A stretch of DNA of 64,000 nt from Variovorax paradoxus (GTDB lineage Bacteria > Pseudomonadota > Gammaproteobacteria > Burkholderiales > Burkholderiaceae_C), in NCBI GenBank assembly GCA_016806145.1, contig CP063166.1, positions 4,774,001 through 4,838,000 on the forward strand, in the 5' to 3' direction. Every line of letters starts with the position of its first letter. The first letter of the stretch is position 1. This document shows positions 42,305-51,592 of this stretch, one piece after another. The notes under the pieces were generated by a model. That model worked only from the letters and a program-made list of their open reading frames with translations, was not told the DNA's origin and made no database searches. Made by a program: the position numbers and the translations under genes.

Positions 42305-42595
42305 ATGAAGAAGCTGTTCACCGCCCTCAGCGCCACCCTGTTCGCCGCCCTTGCCTTCGCACAGACGGCCCTGCCGCCCGTCGAGGGCGAGGTCCGCAAG
42401 ATCGACACCGAAGCGAACAAGATCACCTTGCGCCACGGCGACATCCCCAACCTCGAGATGACCGGCATGACCATGGTCTTCCGCGTGAAGGACCCGGCGC
42501 TGCTCACGCAGGTGAAGCCCGGCGACAAGGTGCAGTTCACGGCCGACAAGGTCGATGGGGCGCTCACGGTGCTGTCGATCGCACCTGCGAACTGA
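42305..42595 (+). CDS. CusF-like periplasmic copper-binding protein
   Basis: A 96-residue protein: signal KKLFTALSATLFAALAFAQ, then VEGEVRKIDTEANKITLRHG, PNLEMTGMTMVFRVKDP and KPGDKVQFTADKVDG, the OB-fold of PF11604. The Met-rich MTGMTM and a preceding His are the Cu(I)/Ag(I) ligands; the Trp that stacks on the metal in E. coli CusF is replaced by Met, as in many betaproteobacterial relatives. Alternative start MNPPIPLQ at 42266 would overlap the DUF411 stop. Last gene of the copper run. Confidence 0.88.
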   Translation: MKKLFTALSATLFAALAFAQTALPPVEGEVRKIDTEANKITLRHGDIPNLEMTGMTMVFRVKDPALLTQVKPGDKVQFTADKVDGALTVLSIAPAN

Positions 42596-42660
42596 GGGCC
42601 ATGAGACCTTTCGTCGGCGCCTGGAAAATGCAGCGTTGATCCACTCTTCGGGAGATCGAG

Positions 42661-42873
42661 ATGAAAAGCCCCGGCACGCAACGCGCTTTGCCCTGTGCGA
42701 TGGAGCGCATCGAATCACCCGAAGAACTACGGCATGGCACGGAAGGCAACGCCGAGTCGTCAGAGCTGAGTCCCCTTGAACAGCAAGAGATCGTGCGCCT
42801 TCTCGCAGCGCATCGCGCCGACCCAGGTGCAGTGATCTCTTGGGATGAGGTCAAGACCCTCTTGAAGACCTGA
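42661..42873 (+). CDS. Small acidic protein, unknown
   Basis: A 70-residue protein with ESSELSPLEQQEIVRLLAAH and ending ISWDEVKTLLKT. The SWDEVK ending recalls unstable antitoxin-type (PF09720) proteins, but there is no toxin gene next to it and the match is short. A GGAGA site precedes the ATG; MERIESPEEL, 13 residues in, is another possible start. It lies between the copper run and a convergent FAD oxidoreductase gene. Confidence 0.5.
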   Translation: MKSPGTQRALPCAMERIESPEELRHGTEGNAESSELSPLEQQEIVRLLAAHRADPGAVISWDEVKTLLKT

Positions 42874-42901
42874 CCCTCGGCAGTCGTCTTCGGAGCAAGC
42901 G

Positions 42902-44203
42902 CTACGCCCCGAAGCGCCGCGGATCGAACGGCGCCAGCGCGATCTCCGACGCCAGCCCCGCCATCGCTTGCGCCGCCAGCCGCCCGGTGCGCGCCGAGCC
43001 GCACAGTCCCACGTGCCCATGGCCGAAGGCCAGCACCACGTCGGCGCTGCCGGCGGCGGGGCCGATGCAGGGCAGGCCGTCGGGCAGGCTCGGGCGATGG
43101 CCGAGCCAGCGCTGCAGCTCGGCCCCTTCGGGCGGCGCGTCGGCGAGCGCGGGAAACATCGAGCGCAGATGCTCGCGCAGGATCTCGGCGCGGCGCCAGT
43201 CGGGCGCGGCCTCGAGCCCCGCGATCTCGACCTGGCCGGCGGCGCGCAGGCCGCCGTTCATCCAGTGCGCGATGAGCTTGCCGTCGGCCACCATCACCGG
43301 CGTGCGCGGGCCCACCGCCGCCTTCGGCAGCACGACGTGATAGCCACGCTCCGATTCCAGCGGCACCGGCGAACCGGCCGCGGCGGCCAGGGCACCCGAG
43401 CGCGCGCCGGCGCAGACCGCGGCGGTGTCGCAGGCGATCTCGCCGGCTTCGGTGCGCACGGCGCGCAGCCGGCCGTCCTCGATGCGGAAACCGGTGGCGC
43501 GCGCGGCCACGCGTTCGGCGCCGAGCGCACGCGCATGCGCGGCCAGCGCCGCCACGTAGGCGCCGGGGTCGCGGCAGTGGCCGGCCTCGCCGACGTGGAT
43601 GCCGAGCGTGTAGCGCGCATCGAGGTCGGGCTCTTGCCGGCGCAGTTCGTCGGCATCCCATTCGCTCCATTGCACGCCGGTGCGCGCGCGCACGCGCCAG
43701 GCCAGCGCATCGCCCTCGAACTCGGCGCGCGAACGGTAGGCATGCAGCAGGCCGCGCTGCTCGATCAGTTGCGGCACGCCGGCCTCGGTCGCCAGCCGTG
43801 CATGCAGCGCGGGTGCGTCGACCAGCAAGCTGCGCAGCGCGTCGGCGATGCGCTGCACGCGCGCCTCGGTGGCGCCCGAGGCCAGGTAGCGCAGCAGCCA
43901 CGGCAGCGCGCGCGGCAGGTAGGGCCAGCGCACCGCGAGCGGGCCGAGCGGATCGGCCAGCCAGCCCGGCACCTTGCGCCACGCACCGGGCAGCGCGGGC
44001 GGCACCACCGAATGCGAGGAGAGCCAGCCCGCGTTGCCGTAGCTGGTGGCCTGCGGCGCACCGGGCTCGCCCGGCTCGACCACCGTGACGCGCAGGCCCG
44101 CGCGCAAGGCCTCGATGGCGGTGGCGCTGCCGACGGCGCCCGCGCCGATCACCACCGCATGGCGCCGCGCGCCGGACTGGAAACCACTTCTTTCAACTGT
44201 CAT
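42902..44203 (-). CDS. FAD-dependent amino-acid oxidoreductase (DadA-like)
   Basis: A 433-residue DAO-family flavoprotein. The dinucleotide motif HAVVIGAGAVGSATAIEALR is at residues 14-33, SYGNAGWLSSHSVVPPALPG follows, and LPCIGPAAGSADVVLAFGHG with GLCGSARTG close the FAD domain. It deaminates a D-amino acid or related amine. The start MTVERSGF at 44203 leaves 47 bp to the divergent P1-peptidase gene. The exact substrate is not known. Confidence 0.9.
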   Translation of the reverse strand: MTVERSGFQSGARRHAVVIGAGAVGSATAIEALRAGLRVTVVEPGEPGAPQATSYGNAGWLSSHSVVPPALPGAWRKVPGWLADPLGPLAVRWPYLPRALPWLLRYLASGATEARVQRIADALRSLLVDAPALHARLATEAGVPQLIEQRGLLHAYRSRAEFEGDALAWRVRARTGVQWSEWDADELRRQEPDLDARYTLGIHVGEAGHCRDPGAYVAALAAHARALGAERVAARATGFRIEDGRLRAVRTEAGEIACDTAAVCAGARSGALAAAAGSPVPLESERGYHVVLPKAAVGPRTPVMVADGKLIAHWMNGGLRAAGQVEIAGLEAAPDWRRAEILREHLRSMFPALADAPPEGAELQRWLGHRPSLPDGLPCIGPAAGSADVVLAFGHGHVGLCGSARTGRLAAQAMAGLASEIALAPFDPRRFGA

Positions 44204-44250
44204 GGCGCCCATCGTAGGGGCCGCGCGGCATGGTTCCATAATCGGCCGCC

Positions 44251-45285
44251 ATGTCCGCCACGCCTTCCCCCGCTTCCCTCTCCTCTTCCGACGGTGCCAT
44301 CACCGACGTCGCCGGCATCGAGGTCGGCCACTTCTCCGACACCCGCCGGCCCACCGGCTGCACCGTGATCATCGCGCGCGAAGGCGCGGTGGCCGGCGTG
44401 GACGTGCGCGGCGCCGCGCCCGGAACGCGCGAGACCGACCTGCTCGCGCCCGGCAACCTGGTGCAGCAGGTGCACGCCGTGATGCTCGCGGGCGGCAGCG
44501 CCTGGGGCCTGGCCGCGGCCGAGGGCGCGATGCGCTGGCTCGAGGAGCGCGGCGTGGGCATGGACGTGCGCTTCGGCACCTTGCCGATCGTGCCCGCCGC
44601 TGTGCTGTTCGACCTGCCGATGGGCGATGCCCGCATCCGGCCCGATGCCGCGGCCGGCTATGCCGCCTGCGAGGCCGCGGGCCGCGACGCGCCGGCCGAG
44701 GGCAACGTGGGCGCCGGCACCGGCGCGCTGGTGGGCAAGCTGTTCGGCGTGCAGCGCGCGATGAAGGGCGGCATCGGCACCGCCTCGGTCACGGTCGGCG
44801 GCGTCACGGTCGGCGCGCTGATCGCTGTCAATTCGCTCGGCGACGTGATCGATCCCGACACCGCGCTGCCCGTGGCCGGCGCGCGCACCGAGGACGGCCG
44901 CGCGCTGCTCGACACGCGCCGCGCCCTGCTGCGCGGCGAGCTGCCCAAGCCGCTCCTGGCCGGCACCAACACCACCATCGGCGTGATCGCCACCGACGCG
45001 GTGCTGACCAAGGTGCAGGCCAACCGGCTCGCGACCGTGGCGCACGACGGCCTGGCGCGCGCCATCAATCCCGTGCACACCATGAGCGACGGCGACACCC
45101 TGTTCGCGCTCGCCACCGGCCGCGTGCCGCTGGCGGCCGACGGCCCGGGCATGACGGTGCTCAGCGCGATGGCGGCCGAGGTCGCCGCGCGCGCCACCCT
45201 GCGCGCGGTGCTGGCGGCGCGCTCGGTGACGGTCGGCGAGCTGCACATCCCCTCGGCCGCCGAGCTCGGCACCGCGCCGCGCTGA
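44251..45285 (+). CDS. P1-family peptidase (DmpA/L-aminopeptidase-D-esterase type)
   Basis: A 344-residue N-terminal-nucleophile hydrolase. GAITDVAGIEVGHFSDTRRP opens the domain, GGSAWGLAAAEGAMRWLEER follows, and the self-cleavage site lies in LAGTNTTIGVIATDAVLTKV (about residues 233-252), where the NTT threonine should become the new N terminus. Relatives cleave N-terminal residues including D-Ala or beta-amino acids, which fits its position opposite a D-amino-acid-type oxidase. CATAAT ends 8 nt before the ATG, so the mRNA may be leaderless. Confidence 0.9.
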   Translation: MSATPSPASLSSSDGAITDVAGIEVGHFSDTRRPTGCTVIIAREGAVAGVDVRGAAPGTRETDLLAPGNLVQQVHAVMLAGGSAWGLAAAEGAMRWLEERGVGMDVRFGTLPIVPAAVLFDLPMGDARIRPDAAAGYAACEAAGRDAPAEGNVGAGTGALVGKLFGVQRAMKGGIGTASVTVGGVTVGALIAVNSLGDVIDPDTALPVAGARTEDGRALLDTRRALLRGELPKPLLAGTNTTIGVIATDAVLTKVQANRLATVAHDGLARAINPVHTMSDGDTLFALATGRVPLAADGPGMTVLSAMAAEVAARATLRAVLAARSVTVGELHIPSAAELGTAPR

Positions 45286-45303
45286 CCCCACGAGCGAGAC
45301 ACC

Positions 45304-46830
45304 ATGGCCTTCCCGAGAACCCTCAAGCTGATCCTGCTGTCGATCCGCGACCTGATCGCCTCCGCCGGCCCGATCCTGTTCCTCGTGATCGGCCTGTTGA
45401 TCGCCGCCTACTGGTGGCTGCAGCCGCAGCCGCCCAAGCAGGTCACGCTGGCCACCGGCCCCACGGGCAGCGCCTACGCGCAGTTCGGCAAGCGCTATGC
45501 CGAGTCGCTGAAGCTCAGCGGCATCGAGGTCACGCTCAAGCCGACCTCGGGCTCGTCGGAAAACCTCGAGCTGCTGCGCAAGGGCGAGGCCGACGTGGGC
45601 TTCGTGCGCGGCGGCAGCGCCGACCCGGTGGCCGACGAGGAGGCCGGGCTCAGTTCGCTCGGCAGCCTGTTCTTCGAGCCGATCTGGCTGTTCTACCGGC
45701 CCGACGCGATCACGCGCGCGCCCGACAGCGTGATCGCGCAGCAGGCGGCGGAGGCCGAGAAGGCGAAGAAGGCGGCCAAGGCAGCCGCGAAGGGTCGCCA
45801 CGGCGCCGAGCGCAAGAAGGCAGCGGCACCGCAACCCGCCGTGCCCCCCGCGCCGATCCCGCTGACCTCGCTGACGCAACTGCGCGGCCTGCGCGTCAAC
45901 GTCGACATGCCCGGCAGCGGCCTGCCCGAACTCATGGGCCGGCTGCTCGAGGCCAACCGACTCGCGCCCGATGCGCTGCTGCTGTCGAACCTCGAGCAGT
46001 CCGCGGCCGCCGAGGCGCTGCAGGCCGGGCTGCTCGATGCGATCGTGCTGTCGTCGGCGCCGCAGTCGCCGCAGGTGCAGCGGCTTCTGCGCGCGAACGA
46101 CATCCGGCTCATGGACTTCGTGCAGGCCGATGCGTACACGCGGCGCTTCCCCTTCCTCTCGGCCGTGAGCCTGCCGCGCGGCGTGGTCGACCTCTCGAAG
46201 GACCTGCCGGCCGGCGACGTGTCGCTGCTCGCGGCCACCACCTCGCTGCTGTCGCGAGAGGACACCCATCCGGCGCTGCGCCAGCTGTTCGCGCAGGCCG
46301 CGCAACACCTGCACGGCGGCGCCGGCTGGTTCAACCGGCCGCGCGACTTCCCGAACACGCGCACCAGCGAACTGCCCGTGAGCCCCGAGGGCGACCGCGC
46401 CATCAACGGCACGCCGCCGTTCTGGCAGCGCTACCTGCCGTTCTGGGCCAGCAACCTGATCGAGCGCATGTGGCTGGTGCTCGGCGGCCTGCTGGTGCTG
46501 ATGCTGCCGTTGAGCCGCGTGGTGCCGCCGCTCTACCAGTTCCGCGTGCGCCGCCGGGTGTTCCGCTGGTATGCGCGGCTGCGCGACATCGAGGGCAAGG
46601 TCGACGGCCAGCGCGGCGATCCGGCCGAGCTCACGAAGGAGCTCGACGAGCTCGACCGCGTGGTCAACCGCGTGGCGGTGCCGCTGTCGTACGCCGACGA
46701 GCTCTATGCGCTGCGCAACAACATCTATGCGGTGCGCAAGCGGGCGCTGGCGCGCGGCGCCGGTGCGCCGGCCGGGCCCGCGATGCCACCGTCGCCACCG
46801 CTCTCGCCTTCGCCCTCCGCACCGCGCTGA
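45304..46830 (+). CDS. TAXI-family solute-binding protein, membrane-anchored
   Basis: A 508-residue protein with an N-terminal helix (GPILFLVIGLLIAAYWWLQ, about residues 23-41), a TAXI-type periplasmic domain (VTLATGPTGSAYAQFGKRYA, TSGSSENLELLRKGEADVGF), an Ala/Lys-rich insertion near residues 148-185 (AEKAKKAAKAAAKGRHGAER), and a second helix (MWLVLGGLLVLMLPLSRVVP, about 390) with a basic cytoplasmic tail. No TRAP membrane subunits are near, so it is an orphan of the two-helix TAXI type. It follows the P1-peptidase gene by 18 bp. Confidence 0.85.
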   Translation: MAFPRTLKLILLSIRDLIASAGPILFLVIGLLIAAYWWLQPQPPKQVTLATGPTGSAYAQFGKRYAESLKLSGIEVTLKPTSGSSENLELLRKGEADVGFVRGGSADPVADEEAGLSSLGSLFFEPIWLFYRPDAITRAPDSVIAQQAAEAEKAKKAAKAAAKGRHGAERKKAAAPQPAVPPAPIPLTSLTQLRGLRVNVDMPGSGLPELMGRLLEANRLAPDALLLSNLEQSAAAEALQAGLLDAIVLSSAPQSPQVQRLLRANDIRLMDFVQADAYTRRFPFLSAVSLPRGVVDLSKDLPAGDVSLLAATTSLLSREDTHPALRQLFAQAAQHLHGGAGWFNRPRDFPNTRTSELPVSPEGDRAINGTPPFWQRYLPFWASNLIERMWLVLGGLLVLMLPLSRVVPPLYQFRVRRRVFRWYARLRDIEGKVDGQRGDPAELTKELDELDRVVNRVAVPLSYADELYALRNNIYAVRKRALARGAGAPAGPAMPPSPPLSPSPSAPR

Positions 46831-46877
46831 CCGGCACGCGGCGCGCTGGCGCCCGTGCCTTCTCCACAGACTCCATC

Positions 46878-48626
46878 GTGTCCACCCTGATCGATTTCGC
46901 CGACCCGCGCACCGATGGCGCGCAGCGGCTGCGCCTGGCGTTCGGCGCCCCTTCCCGCGTGCTCGTGGCGCGCAGCCTGTCCGAAGTGCGGCCCGTGCTC
47001 GCGCAGGCCGAGGCGCTGGCGCGCGCGGGCCACTGGTGCGTGGGCTACCTGCGCTACGAGGCGGCCGCGGCCTTCGATGCCGCGTTCGAGACGCATGCGG
47101 GCGACGGCGGGCCGCTGACCTGGTTCGGGGTGCACGACGAGGCCCTGCCCTGGCCCGAGGAAGTGCCGCCCGCGAGCCCGCCGATCGCCTGGCGCGACAG
47201 CCTCTCGCGCGCCGACTTCGATCGGCAGATGCAAGCTATCCACGCGGCGATTGCCGCCGGCGGTCTCTACCAGATCAACCACACGGCACCGCTGCTCGGC
47301 GACCATGCCGGCGACCCGCTGGCCCTGTTCGCCGCGCTGCGACTCAACCAGCCCGCGGGCTACGCGGCCTTCATCGACAGCGGCGAGGAACAGGTGCTGT
47401 CGCTGTCGCCCGAGCTGTTCTTCGACTGGCACGGCGAGCGCATCCTCGCGCGCCCGATGAAGGGCACCGCGCCGCGCGGCGCCACGCCGGCCGAGGACGA
47501 GGCCCAGGCACAGCGGCTTCGCAGCGTGCCGAAGGAGCGGGCCGAGAACGTGATGATCGTGGACCTGCTGCGCAACGACCTGTCGCGCATCGCGCAACCG
47601 TTCTCGGTGCGCGTGCCGCGGCTGTTCCATACCGAAGCGCTGCCCACCGTGTGGCAGATGACCTCGGACGTGGAGGCGGCGGTTCGGCCCGGCACCTCGC
47701 TGGTCGACGTGTTCGATGCGCTGTTCCCCTGCGGCTCGGTCACGGGCGCGCCCAAGGTGGCGGCGATGCGGCTGATCCGGGAGCTCGAGCAGGCGCCGCG
47801 CGGCGTGTACTGCGGCGCGGTCGGCGTGCTGCGGCCGGGCGGGCATGCGACCTTCAACGTGCCGATCCGCACCGTGACCCTGCGCGATGGCCAGGCGCGT
47901 TGCGGCATCGGCAGCGGCATCACGGCCGATGCCACGCCCGACGCCGAATGGGCCGAGTGGGGCCACAAGCGGGCCTTCCTGGGCGCGGCCGCAGTCGCCG
48001 AGGCGCCCGGCTTCGAACTGCTCGAAACGCTGGCGCTGGTCGACGGCACGCTGCGCGATGCGCCGCTGCACATCGAACGCATGGCCGGCGCGGCCGCCCA
48101 CTTCGGCTTCGCCTGGGATGCCGCACGCGTCGAGGCAGCGCTGCGGTCGCTGCGCGATGCGCATGCCGAAGGCAGCTGGCGCGTGCGCCTGCTGCTCGAT
48201 GCGCGAGGCCTGCCACGCGTCGAAGCGTTTGAAATGGGCGCTGCACCCAAGCGCGTGAAGCTGCAGCTGGCCGACCGCCCCTTCGACGAGGCGCACAGCG
48301 AGTTCACGCGCTTCAAGACCACGCGCCGCGCACACTACGAGGCCTTCGCGCCGACCCTGCCCGAGGCCTTCGACACGCTGCTGTGGAACCCCGAGGGCGA
48401 ACTCACCGAATGCACGCGCGGCAACATCGCGCTGCGCCTGGACGATGGCCGCTGGGTCACGCCGCCGCTGCGCTGCGGCCTGCTGCCCGGCATCGGGCGC
48501 GCACAGCGGCTGGCCGAGGGCTCGCTGGTCGAGCAGACGGTGCGGCGCGACCAGCTCTCGCGCGTGACCGCGTTGGCCTTCGTCAACAGCCTGCGCGGCT
48601 GGATCGAGGCGGAACTCGTCCCCTGA
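46878..48626 (+). CDS. pabB: Aminodeoxychorismate synthase I / ADC lyase fusion (PabB-PabC)
   Basis: A 582-residue fusion for p-aminobenzoate synthesis. The N-terminal chorismate-binding domain (about residues 80-350) shows RPMKGTAPRG, KERAENVMIVDLLRNDLSRI and FPCGSVTGAPKVAAMRLIRE. The C-terminal aminotransferase class IV domain (about 370-580) has RFKTTRRAHYEAF with the PLP Lys and GELTECTRGNIAL. It makes ADC from chorismate and then p-aminobenzoate plus pyruvate, for folate. The start is a GTG at 46878. This fused form is common in Comamonadaceae. The glutaminase PabA is not in the window. Confidence 0.92.
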   Translation: MSTLIDFADPRTDGAQRLRLAFGAPSRVLVARSLSEVRPVLAQAEALARAGHWCVGYLRYEAAAAFDAAFETHAGDGGPLTWFGVHDEALPWPEEVPPASPPIAWRDSLSRADFDRQMQAIHAAIAAGGLYQINHTAPLLGDHAGDPLALFAALRLNQPAGYAAFIDSGEEQVLSLSPELFFDWHGERILARPMKGTAPRGATPAEDEAQAQRLRSVPKERAENVMIVDLLRNDLSRIAQPFSVRVPRLFHTEALPTVWQMTSDVEAAVRPGTSLVDVFDALFPCGSVTGAPKVAAMRLIRELEQAPRGVYCGAVGVLRPGGHATFNVPIRTVTLRDGQARCGIGSGITADATPDAEWAEWGHKRAFLGAAAVAEAPGFELLETLALVDGTLRDAPLHIERMAGAAAHFGFAWDAARVEAALRSLRDAHAEGSWRVRLLLDARGLPRVEAFEMGAAPKRVKLQLADRPFDEAHSEFTRFKTTRRAHYEAFAPTLPEAFDTLLWNPEGELTECTRGNIALRLDDGRWVTPPLRCGLLPGIGRAQRLAEGSLVEQTVRRDQLSRVTALAFVNSLRGWIEAELVP

Positions 48627-48658
48627 ATCGCCGCATCGGAGGAAGATGCGAAAAGCGC

Positions 48659-48689
48659 TTGACTTGGAGCGCGCTCCAACTTCGAGAAT
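48659..48689 (+). promoter_or_regulatory. MerR-type promoter with 19-bp spacer and dyad
   Basis: TTGACT (48659-48664) and GAGAAT (48684-48689) are 19 bp apart, the long spacer typical of MerR-activated promoters. A perfect 16-bp palindrome TTGGAGCGCGCTCCAA (48664-48679) lies in the spacer. The regulator ATG at 48696 is 6 nt after the -10. The site closely resembles operators of aldehyde/quinone-responsive MerR proteins. Confidence 0.75.
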
Positions 48690-48695
48690 TCCCCC

Positions 48696-49202
48696 ATGGA
48701 AAGCAACCTGAGCATCGCGGAAGTGGCACGGCGCACCGGCCTCACGGCCCACACGCTGCGCTACTACGAACGCATCGGCCTGATAGCAGCCGTGTCGCGC
48801 GCGCCGGGCGGCCAGCGCCGCTATGCCGCCGCCGACATGGAATGGCTTGCTTTCCTGTTGCGCCTGCGCGAGACCGGCATGCCCATCCAGGGCATGCAGG
48901 CCTTCGCCGGGCTTCGCAGTCAGGGGGACGCGAGCATCGGCGAACGCCGCGCGATGCTCGAATCGCATCTCGCCGAGGTGCGCTCGAAGGTGGAGGCGCT
49001 GCAGCAATCGATACAGGCGCTGGCGCAAAAGATCGAGCACTACCGCGGAATCGAGGCCCGGCGTCCCTCTTCATCGGGCATCGCCCCGGCTTCAACGAAG
49101 AGGAAGAAACATGCAGCACCCAATCCATCCGACGACGACCAGCCAGCCGACCGGCGAGCGCTACGCGCGCGGCCTCGCGAAACTGCGGCAGATCGACGGT
49201 GA
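48696..49202 (+). CDS. MerR-family transcriptional regulator (AdhR/NmlR-like)
   Basis: A 168-residue regulator. wHTH LSIAEVARRTGLTAHTLRYY, then ERIGLIAAVSRAPGGQRRYA (residues 5-45), followed by a dimerisation helix (VRSKVEALQQSIQALAQKIE, about residues 95-114). No effector Cys is present in the region shown. The last 31 codons, basic and low-complexity, run over the start of the next gene. A MerR-type promoter directly upstream implies autoregulation of both genes. Confidence 0.9.
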   Translation: MESNLSIAEVARRTGLTAHTLRYYERIGLIAAVSRAPGGQRRYAAADMEWLAFLLRLRETGMPIQGMQAFAGLRSQGDASIGERRAMLESHLAEVRSKVEALQQSIQALAQKIEHYRGIEARRPSSSGIAPASTKRKKHAAPNPSDDDQPADRRALRARPRETAADRR

Positions 49203-49572
49203 GGGCGGCATCAAGGTCGTCGAAGGCCTGGCCGACATCGCGCCCGACTTCGCGCGCCTCTTGATCGAGTTCCCGTTCGGCGACGTCTATTCGCGCCCCG
49301 GCCTCGACCTGCGCTCGCGCGAGATCGCGGTGGTGGCCGCGCTCACCGCCATGGGCAATGCCGCGCCGCAGCTCAGGGTACACATCCAGGGCGCGCTCAA
49401 CGTCGGCGTGACGCGCGAGGAAGTGATCGAGGTGATCATGCAGATGGCGGTCTACGCGGGCTTCCCCGCCGCGCTCAACGGCCTGAGTGCCGCGCGCGAG
49501 GTGTTCGCGGCCGACGATGAAAAAAGCGCGCGGCCCCTTGCGGAACCGCGCGCCCTGGTCGAGCCGGCCTGA
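49111..49572 (+). CDS. Carboxymuconolactone decarboxylase-family protein
   Basis: A 153-residue CMD/AhpD-fold protein: DVYSRPGLDLRSREIAVVAA, MGNAAPQLRVHIQGALNVGV and EVIMQMAVYAGFPAALNGL. There is no CxxC, so it belongs to the non-peroxidase CMD branch. It starts 92 bp inside the MerR gene, with an AGGAAG site. In Bacillus subtilis the aldehyde-sensing AdhR controls a CMD gene (yraC), so an electrophile-stress role is inferred. Its last codons contain the terminator of the convergent ettA gene. Confidence 0.88.
   Translation: MQHPIHPTTTSQPTGERYARGLAKLRQIDGEGGIKVVEGLADIAPDFARLLIEFPFGDVYSRPGLDLRSREIAVVAALTAMGNAAPQLRVHIQGALNVGVTREEVIEVIMQMAVYAGFPAALNGLSAAREVFAADDEKSARPLAEPRALVEPA
49519..49553 (-). 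terminator. Terminator of ettA embedded in the CMD gene
   Basis: On the minus strand GCGCGCGG (49553-49546) pairs with CCGCGCGC (49533-49526), followed by a run of six T (49525-49520). It lies 35-69 nt after the ettA stop and inside the final codons of the CMD gene on the other strand. Confidence 0.7.
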
Positions 49573-49587
49573 GGGCCGGCACGGGCC

Positions 49588-51249
<1,662 letters not shown>

Positions 51250-51592
51250 CTTCTGTGTAGGACTGCTGATTGCTGAGGTGGCGAAAGCCGGAAAAAGCCG
51301 AAATCCCCTGGAGGAAGCCCCTGGAAGACGGCGGCAGGCCCGGCGCGCGGAATCGCGGAAACGGAGCGCGAAAAGCAGTGATTATCGACTCATGCGACAA
51401 TCGCCACCGTGCCGGGTCCAGTTGCCCGCACACCGGCTCTCTGCCGGGGACGAAGAAAACCCTTCCGCAAGTCGGTTTTTCGGGCTCCCACTCCTGACCT
51501 TCATCAGCCTTGACTGGCTCGCGTCACAAGAACGAAAGACGCCGAGCGGGCCGATGTCACCGCGCCGTGTATGGCGCTTGTTGTTTCACACA
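51250..51592. promoter_or_regulatory. Divergent ettA/rhlE spacer with long leader
   Basis: 343 bp between two translation-linked genes. It should hold promoters for both, and an untranslated leader of rhlE. TTGACT at 51510-51515 is a possible -35, without a good -10. The helicase frame stays open through this region, with an in-frame ATG at 51554, but no domain is encoded. No other gene is seen. Confidence 0.4.

Noticed and set aside
42661..42873. Toxin-antitoxin module at the end of the copper run
   Set aside because: Only a weak antitoxin-like ending (SWDEVK) is present and no toxin gene lies next to it.
44046..46877. Upstream extension of the PabB-PabC frame to a 1526-codon protein
   Set aside because: The additional part is an Arg/Ala-rich out-of-frame reading of the P1-peptidase and TAXI genes. 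The GTG at 46878 gives the normal domain start.
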